Shown here in pieces: positions 11,006 through 20,894 of a stretch of DNA of 64,000 nt. The DNA lies in contig NW_024468566.1 in the NCBI RefSeq assembly GCF_001632365.1, forward strand, positions 129,441-193,440. Reading direction: 5' to 3'. Both the position numbers and the translations under genes were made by a program. The notes under the pieces are model-generated. The model ran no database searches. It was not told where the DNA came from and worked only from the letters and a program-made list of their open reading frames with translations. The stretch is from Laetiporus sulphureus 93-53 (lineage: Eukaryota; Basidiomycota; Agaricomycetes; Polyporales; Laetiporaceae). Every line of letters begins with the position of its first letter. Positions within the stretch are counted from its first letter, which is position 1.

Positions 11006-11770
11006 TGTTATGAAGCGTTCCCTGCTAGAACGTTCAGAACCACGTGTGCTTTTTCACACGTACTAGTCCACAACATGGACAGAGACTTAGGTACCAAATA
11101 TACCTAACGTCCCCAATAGTCAGGCAGACTATTAGCAGGGTTTATAGTGTGGTCAAGCCTAGTAGACGATNNNNNNNNNNNNNNNNNNNNNNNNNNNNNN
11201 NNNNNNNNNNNNNNNNNNNNNNNNNNNNNNNNNNNNNNNNNNNNNNNNNNNNNNNNNNNNNNNNNNNNNNNNNNNNNNNNNNNNNNNNNNNNNNNNNNNN
11301 NNNNNNNNNNNNNNNNNNNNNNNNNNNNNNNNNNNNNNNNNNNNNNNNNNNNNNNNNNNNNNNNNNNNNNNNNNNNNNNNNNNNNNNNNNNNNNNNNNNN
11401 NNNNNNNNNNNNNNNNNNNNNNNNNNNNNNNNNNNNNNNNNNNNNNNNNNNNNNNNNNNNNNNNNNNNNNNNNNNNNNNNNNNNNNNNNNNNNNNNNNNN
11501 NNNNNNNNNNNNNNNNNNNNNNNNNNNNNNNNNNNNNNNNNNNNNNNNNNNNNNNNNNNNNNNNNNNNNNNNNNNNNNNNNNNNNNNNNNNNNNNNNNNN
11601 NNNNNNNNNNNNNNNNNNNNNNNNNNNNNNNNNNNNNNNNNNNNNNNNNNNNNNNNNNNNNNNNNNNNNNNNNNNTAGTGACTGATATCACCTGACCGTG
11701 GTTGGGCGTCTCTTCTAGACGCTTGTTCATGGGGATCACGTGACCATGAGCGACGGTACGTTTCGTAACA
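11006..11770 (-). repeat. LTR (3' LTR), containing assembly gap
   Basis: The LTR is readable at 11006-11170 and 11676-11770; the middle is N. It matches 15004-15168 with three transitions and matches 15641-15735 exactly. The corresponding segment in the other LTR is 472 bp versus 505 N here, so the gap size is roughly right. Confidence 0.88.
11171..11675. other. Assembly gap (505 N)
   Basis: The run of N lies wholly inside the left LTR. The intact right LTR (15169-15640) shows what is missing: an ordinary LTR centre with a 28-bp tandem duplication near 15590-15648, which could have hampered assembly. Confidence 0.97.
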
Positions 11771-11806
11771 TAAGCTTCCCTCTCCAACCGCCAAGACCCT
11801 TGGTGA

Positions 11807-14575
11807 TTAAACCATAAGATCCTTTCTTCGCTGTTTGTGCTTCCGCTTCCAGGAAGGAAGTATTCTTGAAACAGTGTGCGTGGAGCTGTCGTGTGATTCC
11901 ATGAAGGATTGATCATTCGTGCCGATGCTTGACTGTTCTGGTGCAGGACTGCCCAAAGATAAGTATCGCTTTTCGACTTGATCAGCCCAAGAAGTCTGAT
12001 TGGCACTTGATGATTCCGAATCACTGTTAAACAATTCGACAGTCCATCCACTGCGCTGCACGTGTCGGTTTGAGGGACTCAGAGGAGTTTCTTGCTTCGC
12101 ATTGCTGCCAGTGCTTGGATTCGAGGAATCAATACTGGAGTTTCATGCATAGGCTGCCTTGGGATGCTTGGGGGACAATGAATTGGGGATTCGTCCTGCA
12201 TTCCATCGTTCGTGCTTTCGCGGTGGTCGCGACCTTAATCTGTTACTGTTGTCGGAAGTAGTATCCATCCGATACGGCTTTGGGCATTCGAATGCATGAT
12301 GTCCGACACGATTGCAGTTCCAGCATTGACCAGAGAACTGTCCTTGTCCCGGTTGTGAATGGCGAGAATCTTCGCGAGTTCCTTTAAATGGCTGATTGAT
12401 CCATTGGTTAACGAATGGTGAAGACTGCTGGTCAGACTTGGTCGACTGCCGCTGCTTTGTCTTCTTCTGTTTGCCTTTCTGGTTAGGACACATCTTCTCC
12501 CGTTGGCTGGGCATGCTGTTTACGGAAGAGGAGGATGTAGACGAAGTACTTTCATCGTTGTCCTCTTGTCATTTCTTGTGAAATTTTCTTTGGACAATGG
12601 CCTTAATTCCACGCCATTCTTTTTGACTGAGGTCGAGCGATGCCATAAGTACCTCCTTCCATATTGATGTAGGGAAGGCCGTCTGGTCGTTATGCGATGC
12701 ATGCGTATGTATGGCACCAATCCGAATGGTATTCATGCCAAGAATATGTTCGGACATTCGATCGATATCCATAGGTTCGTCATCATCTTCTTTAACTTCC
12801 TTTTTCTTCTGATCGACACGGTGGTCTCGATTGCCACCTCCGAGAAGAAGCTTGACAAGCTTTGCATTGACCAACTTTGTTACTAGTTGCTCAATCTGCT
12901 TTTGCATCTTCTTTGTGATCGACGGATCTTTTGAGGGTTCTTTTGATCCGGTAGACGCGTGTGCATCTTTCTTCTTAATTGAAGAAGGCTTCTTCTTCTT
13001 TGATTTGACAACTTGTATGGGCTGTGCCTTCTGCAAGGTTCGATTGACGTTTGGCTTCTTTGCGGGGCATTGATCCATCTCGTGTCCAGGTTTTCTGCAT
13101 CGATAGCATAGGCGTTCCTTGACCGGATGGCTCCGCACTTGTTCTATTCGTCGTGCCCTGTCGACGTCCATTGCATTGGGATCATCTATATCCATCGAGT
13201 CTCCTTCATCTATTGAATCGCCCTGATCCATATGCATGATGAAATCGAAGATATTGCTTTTTCCCTTATGGACGTTTCGAAGGTCGTTGACTTGTCTTGC
13301 ACTGTCGCAAGCATCCTCATACATGATTGGAGGATTCGAAGTAAGGAAGACTTTTTCTGCCAACTTCGATTCCAAGCCTCACTTGAAATCAATGAGCTTG
13401 GTATAGTCATCGTCGATTTCAGCATAGCGAAATAGGATATCGAGATTCCCGATGTAATCGTCGACCTTCCCTTTCTTCTGCCTACACTGATTGTCGAGTA
13501 ACATTTGCCATGCTTGGTCCTTGGTTGCGACTCCTCCATACTTTTCTTGGAGTGTCATCCGAAAGTCGCGATAAAGTCCTAGATCATCCGATCTTCCTGT
13601 AGATGCGATCATCGCTGCTTCCCATGATTCGACCCATTTTGCTGCTGCCGAACCAGGTTTAAAGTGGGATAGGATGAACGTTATTTGACTATAGTCGTCA
13701 TTGTATATGTGGATGTTTGCCTGGAGATGTCGTTCTCCAGCCTGGAGGAATGACGTGAATGTTCGCTTATCTCCTGCGAACGGTCGGATCTCGCCTAGCT
13801 GTAATTCCTCCTTTTCCAATTCTGGTTGTGCAGAATTATACAGTGCGTAGAGATTCATTTCCAGGAGATATTCCTGCCACTGGAATTCCAGACACGTCGG
13901 TCCTGGATGCACTGGTGGTCCCTGGGCTGAATCATACCGTGCTCTGATGGGATTTTGACGAGTAGTTCCCATACTACTTGTTTGCGCCATGGCCGACTGT
14001 GGCCTTTTTGGTACTCCGATTGGCGTTACTGGCCTTCCTCCTTCCGAGGATGTCCTGGTTAAAGGTGTCGTTCTGACTCCTTTCCATAATCCTAACCCAT
14101 CATAGGGTTTCTTGGATGTTGGCGTAACGCTAGAGTCGCCACTCCTTAGTAAACTTGGATTGATGCCGAGGGGATTCCATTCCTCCCGTCCTTTATCCTT
14201 GTTTGATCCTTCGGCGTCCTCTGGCCTTGGATTGACTTGTATTACTTCTCCTCTGGGAAGATCCGTATGCGTCAGGAATTCGTCCTCGAAATCCTTTGCA
14301 ATGTCCTTCCTATTATTGATTACCCGTTGAATTTCTTCAACGTCGTGTTCGAGCTCTCGGAGCTCCTGTTGTTCTTCTGAGATTGTAAGGTTCCCCAGCC
14401 GTTGTCGTCTTCGCAATGCAATGGCTCGTGTATTTCTGACATCTGCGAACCAATCCAATTCTTCATTGGTTGCATCATTCCATGACAACAGCGTCATGTA
14501 TCCTTTGTCTCCTTGATAGCCTACCGGCTCATCTCCGGAGTCTGATTCGTATCCTGGATTCTCCCGATATGACAT
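11807..14575 (-). pseudogene. Gag-like polyprotein of the LTR element, three TGA stops
   Basis: A single minus-strand frame of about 922 codons runs from MSYRENPGYESDSGDE at 14575 to TAA at 11809-11807. The middle has the capsid-like pattern of retrotransposon Gag (RPFAGDKRTFTSFLQAGE, FILSHFKPGSAAAKWVES, LQEKYGGVATKDQAW). Two CX2CX4HX4C zinc knuckles follow: CYRCRKPGHEMDQC (about 13125-13065) and CWNCNRVGHHAFEC (about 12325-12285), separated by a Lys-rich and acidic linker. In-frame TGA codons at 13381-13379, 12571-12569 and 12145-12143 interrupt it; each is consistent with CGA to TGA. No frameshift exists. The protein would package element RNA and rely on enzymes from another element. Confidence 0.85.
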
Positions 14576-14770
14576 CTTGCCTTTTCTTGGTGGCCCTTAA
14601 CCAATTGTTCGTCGACTGCACCGGTCCACGTCTCCACACAGAGTTCTTCTGGATAGTCCCACAGACTACCGCTAGTTCCTTGAATCTTCTTGATTCCGAA
14701 TTGCCTTCCCTGGGAAGGGCTTTAGCACGTCTTCAATGTGTGCCTCAGTTGAGGGCTTCTCTTCTGGATT

Positions 14771-14912
14771 ACTACACAGGTAACCGCTAGTGCTTGAGTT
14801 CGATAAACACACAGATTTGATTGAACCACACAGGTTCATGGGTGACCACACAGGTTCCCCTTCCTTGTCGTACCAAGGTAACCACACAGGTCCTGGAAGT
14901 GACCACACAGGT
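14771..14912. repeat. Five copies of ACYACACAGGT in the Gag leader
   Basis: The motif occurs at about 14771, 14825, 14844, 14881 and 14902 between the 5' LTR and the gag start. Spacing is irregular (19-54 bp). Four copies read ACCACACAGGT and one ACTACACAGGT. Its position in the untranslated leader would suit a packaging or RNA-structure role; that is inference. Confidence 0.7.
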
Positions 14913-15003
14913 CTTGATTCTCCTGTAGTGTCCAAGTAGACCCCACTTCTTGTCAGTGGTTCTAAACCTAAACAGGTTGACCTATAGAAAAACCTCTTCC
15001 AAA

Positions 15004-15735
15004 TGTTATGAAGCGTTCCCTGCTAGAACGTTCAGAACCACATGTGCTTTCTCACACGTACTAGTCCACAACGTGGACAGAGACTTAGGTACCAAATATA
15101 CCTAACGTCCCCAATAGTCAGGCAGACTATTAGCAGGGTTTATAGTGTGGTCAAGCCTAGTAGACGATATAGCAGTGAGGTCCTCACTCTACCCTTGCTA
15201 GGCCTTGGCCGCTACAGCTACTGCACATTCACCCGCAGGTTACTAGGTTCGCTGTTCTGACTCTAGCAAGTGTACGAGCTTACTACCTCTTGAGAGCGAG
15301 TACGATTGCACGAGGGTTCTAGAACTGAGAACGTTTAGAGTCACAGGTGGAAGAGGTTGTCTTCCAGCTGCTGCTCCGCCCCTTTATATAGTCGCAGACC
15401 TATAGTCTGGGGTACTAGTACAAGGGGTCCTCTACACTGCCTCAGTGATAAAGATAGGTGAAACACACTGGAGCTTAGCTGCTGCGAGCCAGGTAATTGG
15501 CGAGCTAAGAAAGCGTAGGTGAAATACCTGAAATATGAAATGAGAACCAAAGTCCTGGATCGCAGATCCTGGGGTTAGAGTTTGAGAACCCTAGAAGCTG
15601 TCCTCGGTCACATAGTGACTAGAAGCTGTCCTGGGTCACATAGTGACTGATATCACCTGACCGTGGTTGGGCGTCTCTTCTAGACGCTTGTTCATGGGGA
15701 TCACGTGACCATGAGCGACGGTACGTTTCGTAACA
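15004..15735 (-). repeat. LTR (5' LTR), complete
   Basis: This 732-bp LTR with TG...CA ends is the 5' LTR in the element's minus orientation. It contains two adjacent copies of a 28-bp unit (AGAAGCTGTCCTCGGTCACA... at about 15591-15647) that differ at one base. Confidence 0.88.
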
Positions 15736-16340
15736 AAGAGAAACAAGAGCGATGTGATTCTTCTTCTTGCTCGTTGGGTAGCGTTGCTCGAAACCTGAGG
15801 GATCGAGGCAGTGCATCTCTGCAGAGATCCATTGCTATGCTCTCCTTGACTCTTTGTGGCCCTTGACGTCGCATTGGATCATTGACTAACTCATCAAGTA
15901 GAAGTTGCCGCTTCTGCGTCTCTGGCATCTCTTGTGTCGTCACTTGGCTGGCCTTCAAACCCAAAAGTCAGTGGCAGCGTGTTATCGGTGCAGGACTGCC
16001 ATAGGAAGATGTTATCTACCTGCAAAGCATACGCTGATGGTCTACATACCTCATGGTAATCCTGTGTTCAGCCAACAAGAGGTCTCTGATTGCGAACTTG
16101 TCTGTAATGTTGTGGTGTTGATATTCAATTAGTGCTGCAGCCACTCGAGGATCATCTTTAGTGGCTGGAAGACAGTCAGAAATGTAGCTGTCATCAAACG
16201 TCGAGATGAAGACTCACGACAATTCTTATGCTGATTCTTTCTAGTAGGATTCCTATTATATGATTGGTCGATTGCCGGTTCTTTGCTGCTGGGTTCATCA
16301 TTGACAAGATCTGCCTGGCGCACCACATCTGACATTGCAA
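15736..16340 (-). pseudogene. Integrase-core gene, N-terminal 5' part
   Basis: Minus-strand exons upstream of the LTR element encode the amino half of the same gene. An exon ending near 16050 reads DPRVAAALIEYQHHNITDK and RDLLLAEHRITM. The next (about 15990-15736) reads LGLKASQVTTQEMPETQKRQ, MRRQGPQRVKES, then RYPTSKKKNHIALVSL. It joins in phase to GPHHEWSGDG after the insertion, with the AAGAG target on both sides. The true start is not clear; the 5' boundary is approximate. The first part is probably a helix-turn-helix DNA-binding region. A frame disruption appears between the 16050 exon and GLKAS. Confidence 0.45.
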
Positions 16341-16593
16341 GGATGGTAGCAACAAAGGAGGTGATGGATTGTGCTGAAGATCAGTGCTACGGACATTCGA
16401 AGTGTGAGCAGCAGTCCGTAAACCCACTTAGCCATGCAGCTCAGCATGACTGGCTCCCGAACAAGAGGACGCCAAGGCACCGATGGCGAGACACTGACAG
16501 AACCTAATCATACATAAGGTCTGAGCTTCAGACAGATGACTTGCGACTTGCGACTTGTGACTTGCGACTTAGACCTGATCCTCCTCGGCAACC

Positions 16594-16897
16594 GTATCAT
16601 GTTGAAACATGAACATCAATCAATATTCCCACAAAGAACCCTGTCAACACATCAAGAATCACAATTTTCTGAGAACTTGTGTGTGTGCCACAAAACTGTT
16701 GATAAGAGTGACCCTCAAAGATTAGTAAATACCTTGGGATCAAAATGTGATAAAAATATGATCAAAACTGCGTTAGAAAGCCATGATAATACGCTTTCCA
16801 ATGAGCCCTTATACAATGTAGTTGACCCATTGGTTAAGGAGATATTTACTATACAAGTCGAAGTGAGCAATCTTATCAACACTTTTGTGGGTCACTG
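16594..16897 (-). repeat. Solo end of the Tc1-like element
   Basis: The segment is homologous to the reverse complement of 1346-1650 of the Tc1 element: the whole end module plus about 90 bp of internal sequence, ending CACTG at 16897 followed by TA. No transposase or second end is visible nearby. The uninterrupted text AAATACCTTGGGATCAAAA shows the site where the LINE landed in the other copy. Confidence 0.85.
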
Positions 16898-16899
16898 TA

Positions 16900-17440
16900 T
16901 ATTGTTGAAGGTGGGATTCAGCAGAGTTTGGTGTAGATTGCTACAGAGCTAAATCTACCATGTGCTTTGTGGAGGAGAGTAGGGTGTGCCATCTTCACAG
17001 GATATTCTAATGTTGAAGTATTACCTGTAACAATTCTGTCATTGTACTAGATCATAGCCCTGTACTTCTGTGCAATCAAACTGATCAATATTCTCTCCTG
17101 ATATGGAGAGGAAGCTCAAATTTCCACGGGCAGAACTTGATATTTCTTCACAATGGTTATGCAATCTTATGTTTATGCATCCTGCACTTCAATTCTAATT
17201 TTAACCATGGGTTTTCTCAGGGCAGGACTTGATGTATATTTTCTCTATTGGATTTCTCACGGAGAAATAATTCTCAGCATCGGGCTTCTCTGGTGATAGG
17301 CGGGTTCCGATTGGCCGGGTCGATGCGGGGTCGGCCGATGTGGGGAACCGGTGGACTCCGACCACATTTTTGCGGGCCTGCAACGCTCGACATGTTCCCG
17401 TCGACTACGACGTCCCCGTCTACTGTACCCTCACCTCATC
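16900..17440. other. Intergenic, upstream of PTC7-like gene
   Basis: No gene or repeat was recognised. The last 200 bp are GC-richer and pyrimidine-rich just before the ATG at 17441, as in many fungal promoters. Confidence 0.5.
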
Positions 17441-19427
17441 ATGAAACCCATTCACAAGCGCATCTACACCGTCCTCCCCCGTCCCGTACCCTCCCCGTCA
17501 TGTCCCTCGACGCCCTCCAACCTCCCCCGCGTTCGCTCTAACTCCGCCTCGTCCGTCCGTTCGCTCTACACCATCAGCTCGAGTTCGTCCCCGCTTTCGT
17601 TCTTTGATGCACCCCCACAGCCCGCTCCTAGTTCGCGGCCCAGCAATTCCAACCTCGTTGCCTCCACGCGTCTCGCCGCCGAAGCCAAGGCCGAACTCGA
17701 AGGTCAGACCGACTCTCCTAATGTCGGACAGAACACTGGCCAGCCCCACGCGTCTCCTGGCGGTCCTCCTCCCTACTCGCTAGCTCTCTCTACGGGCCAC
17801 GCTGAGTCCGTGTCGCACACCACAGCCCCTAATCTCAAGCCCTTCTTCCCTTACTCATCCTTCTCATCATCCTTCTACCACGGCCCGAGTCCGCAGGACG
17901 ACGCAAAGGCCGACCGCGGATCCAAACGACAGCGTGTCCGCTACCATCTCGATATTGGGGCTTACGGGATACCCAAGCGCTCTCGAGGTGCCTGTATGGC
18001 TGGCTGCGACGGACGCGCGAAGCTTGGTCTCGATGATGCGCTGCAGCGACAGCGTGACCACGCAAAGTCCCTGAATCGCGCTGTGCAGGTTGGCGAGGAT
18101 GCCTATTTCGTACATGGCAATGCCATGGGCGTCGCAGACGGGGTTGGCGGCTGGTCTAGGGTTCATCCAAAAGGTGAGTTTTCACTCGATGCCTGGGTAG
18201 GGTCATACTAACGATGTATGGCATCTTAGCTCATGCTGGCGAGAACGAGCCATCGCCTAGTGCTCTCTTTGCTCGCCGATTGATGCATTATTGCTCGGAA
18301 GAGGTTGAGGCAGCGGGTGCAGAGTCGGCACGGGACCATGAGTGTGTAATTTCGTCATGTTAGTTTGCGTTTGCTTACAGCGCTTGGCAGTCTACCTTTC
18401 GCGGGATTAGACTCGACGGATCTCTATGAAGAACTGCAAGACTCGTTGGAAGAACTAGAGGACGGCTTAGATGTCATGATGATTTTAGAGAAGGCCTACG
18501 AGAAGACGATGCGATCCCATGTGTGTACAGAAAGCGCAACTCCGGAATCTGAGATCGACGGGTTAGACACACCTTCGCTCGGCGCTTCAACCATCTCTCC
18601 CTCGCAGGGCGCCTCGAGCACTCGCAGCAGCGCTCCGTCGATGAGCTCACCACCATCACTCCCCGCGCCACAACATATTCCCCTCGCGGAAGGCTCGTCC
18701 ACTGCTCTTCTTGCGATCCTCGAACATCCATCTTCCAAGTCTGGACTGCATGGAAGTACCCCGCATTTGTTCCACCCTATCGCACGGCATATTTGCGGCG
18801 ATACCGGTATATCCGACCGCGGCGCCATCATCAAAATCGCACATCTAGGCGATTGCGTCGGCATGCTCATTAGAGGCGACGAGATTATATGGCGGACAGA
18901 GGAGATGTGGTGGAATGTGAGTGCGAACGATAACATTTTCCGAGACTTATGCTAATAGTGTTCCGTCCGCAGTTTAACACGCCCGTCCAGCTTGGCCCGG
19001 CATCGCCCACACGCCCACGCGATGCGCGCGTATTTACCGTCCCCGTGCAGGCGGACGACATCCTCATCCTCGCGAGCGACGGGCTGAGTGACAACCTTTG
19101 GGACGAGGACGTGCTCGACGAGGTTGTGCGCTTCCGACGGCCGTTCCAAGGCGCAGTACAGCGCGCAATGCTGCCTTCAATGCTGAGTGAGGCACTGTGT
19201 TCACGGGCGCGCCGGGTGGCGGAGCGGCGCAAGTCGCGGCAAAATGAATCGGAACTCGAGGAGGACGAGGTCCCGTTTGCACGAAGGGCACGGGAGCATG
19301 GCAAGACGTTCCGCGGGGGTAAACCCGATGGTGAGCAGCTCTCATGGGTGTTCGTGATCGGTAGCTGATAAAGCTTGCAGACATCTCCGTGCTCGTCGCG
19401 ATCGTCTCGCCTGTGGAGTCATCATAA
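17441..19427 (+). CDS. PTC7: PP2C-family protein phosphatase, PTC7/AZR1-like
   Basis: Exons lie at about 17441-18173, 18230 to about 18340, about 18410-18914, 18973-19331 and 19381-19427, with TAA at 19425. The ATG at 17441 (MKPIHKRIYTVLPRPVPSP) gives an Arg/Ser/Pro-rich, acid-poor N-terminus like a mitochondrial presequence. PP2C motifs in order are VGEDAYFVHG, GVADGVGGW, GSSTALLAIL, AHLGDCVGML, ILASDGLSDNLWDEDVL and DISVLVAIVSP. The Asp residues in the DA, ADG, GD and SDG motifs are the metal ligands of this Mg/Mn-dependent Ser/Thr phosphatase fold. The pattern ADGVGGW is specific to the Ptc7 group, which in yeast acts on coenzyme Q biosynthesis proteins in mitochondria. A Ser/Pro-rich insertion of about 50 residues (about 18540-18670) interrupts the domain. 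Some intron borders are approximate. Confidence 0.85.
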
Positions 19428-19664
19428 ATGATATGTTTGTGGACATTGCGAAGTCACAGTTGTACCGTATCATCCGTCTGACCACCCCCCCTTCTTTCCT
19501 CCTTCTCATTGCCCCTTCCCAGCATTCATCATATTCATTTGCATTGCTTGCATCTTCCGGATCTAATTGCAATATTTTATTTCACACACATGTTATGTAG
19601 AATACTCGTCTGCTGTGTCTTGCTGTGTCAATATATGTACATCATTGTCACCTAGGTTAAACAT

Positions 19665-20705
19665 CTAGTCTGTCTCCATGGCATCGCTTGTATGCACGAT
19701 ATCCTCGTCGACGATTAAGCTCCTGATCTCCTCCGACTTCCACGCGGTCGTGCCGCGCCGGAAGCCGTAGCTACGCTCCTTTTGGACGCGCTCGTTGGGC
19801 TTGACAAAGTTGCGGAGCATCTCGGTGTGCGAAGCAGTAATGACACAGGCGTCGACGTTGGAGCCGGAGCCGAGGTCGTTGAATATACCTGCAGAAACGG
19901 CGTTCGTGATCAGGCCGAGGGCCTCTTCTCGCTGTGAATGAGGACAAATGAGAGGTGGTGAGCGGCGGCATGCGAGGTGGTACGTACTGTCATGTTCGGC
20001 CGCCAACCGCTCTCGAAGACGGCCATAGCTGCGAGACTGCCGGAGCCCATGGTGACGTATGGGAGCTTGTCGGTGGAACCGTGTGGGTGGATGGTGAAGA
20101 GATGGGGACCGGACACGTCGACGCCACCGAGGACAAGCGCAGCGCCGATGTTTCCTTGGTATCTGCGACGCGCAAAGGTTGTAGAGAGGTTTTAAGCAAA
20201 TCTGTTGAGGGCAGCGACGTACCGGAAAAGGTATTGCTTGAGCATTGTCATGGCGGTGACGACGCGCGGTTTCCGGCCGGTGGAAAGCGAGTGCAGCTCC
20301 ATGTTGGACGAGATCATCGCGGTCGTGAACTCGGTATCAGCGGCTGTACCAGCGCCGCAACAGCGGATAGACTCGGTGATGTAGTGGATCTATGTGGCTT
20401 CTGTGAACACACACGACCGCGGGCACATGTGAATGGCAGGCGCACCTTCTCGCAATTCTTGTCGGCGACGATGGGCCCTTCGGTCGCGCGTGTATCTGCG
20501 CCGAGGATGATCCCATCCTTGAAGAGGCAGCCGACGATGGTGGTACCTGTGCTCGTCGCCTTTGGGAGAGGGAGGCCGCGATCGACGAGGAACGCATTGC
20601 TGAGGGCGAGACGTGAGTGCAGGATCATGTCTACAAGAGTGGGACGTACCGGACTTCGTTGGAAAAGTCAAAACCTGGGGGGTTGTACACAGATGTTGCA
20701 GCCAT
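19665..20705 (-). CDS. PUP1: 20S proteasome subunit beta-2 (beta type-7)
   Basis: The minus-strand gene runs from ATG at 20705 ([18 protein letters not shown]) to TAG at 19667-19665, with about five short introns. The mature N-terminus is at [20 protein letters not shown], whose first Thr is the catalytic nucleophile exposed after propeptide cleavage. Further conserved blocks are [61 protein letters not shown] and [20 protein letters not shown], followed by the beta-2-specific C-terminal extension with [18 protein letters not shown]. The protein is the trypsin-like active subunit of the 20S core. It is divergently paired with the BAR-domain gene, 189 bp apart. Confidence 0.93.
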
Positions 20706-20894
20706 GTCGTGAAAGGGCGAAGGAGAAAAGAGAGAGGATGTGGTACAGAGCGAGGGTGGCGGCTGCACTGACGCGTCCACACGCGCTGAGACGCGCGCCA
20801 GCGTGCCCCCGATCACTCCGCCACATCCGCGAGCGACCTCGGGTCCGCCATCACTTGCATCCTGCTCGCTCCCCAGATCGACGGCCAGCACACC
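20706..20894. promoter_or_regulatory. Shared divergent promoter, PUP1 / GVP36-like
   Basis: Only 189 bp separate the two start codons, so both core promoters must lie here or overlap the genes. The stretch is GC-rich, with repeated ACGCG-type words (for example around 20770-20795). No convincing proteasome-element match was made. Confidence 0.55.

Larger units (their letters stand above)
11006..15735 (-). mobile_element. Gag-only LTR retrotransposon (non-autonomous)
   Basis: Two LTRs (11006-11770 and 15004-15735) start TGTTATGAAGCG and end TTTCGTAACA. The 5-bp target duplication AAGAG is at 11001-11005 and 15736-15740. The internal region of 3.2 kb holds a single minus-strand frame for a Gag-like protein and no protease, reverse transcriptase or integrase. 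A purine run just inside the left LTR (about 11772-11788, minus strand GGAGAGGGAAGC) fits a polypurine tract and gives a minus orientation. In the readable parts the LTRs differ at 3 positions in about 260 bp, so the insertion is fairly young. The superfamily is probably Ty3/gypsy from the Gag style, but cannot be proved without pol. Confidence 0.88.

Noticed and set aside
11044..12051. Long open frames of X residues over the N run on both strands
   Set aside because: They are created by the assembly gap and contain no sequence information.
1693..14575. TGA as a recoded sense codon in this genome
   Set aside because: TAG and TAA also occur in the decayed frames, and intact host genes such as SUS1, MAGO and the p24 gene use TGA or TAG as normal terminal stops.
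17201..17383. Possible upstream start of the PTC7-like gene at 17351
   Set aside because: The codon is GTG, not ATG; the first ATG with a plausible targeting peptide is 17441.
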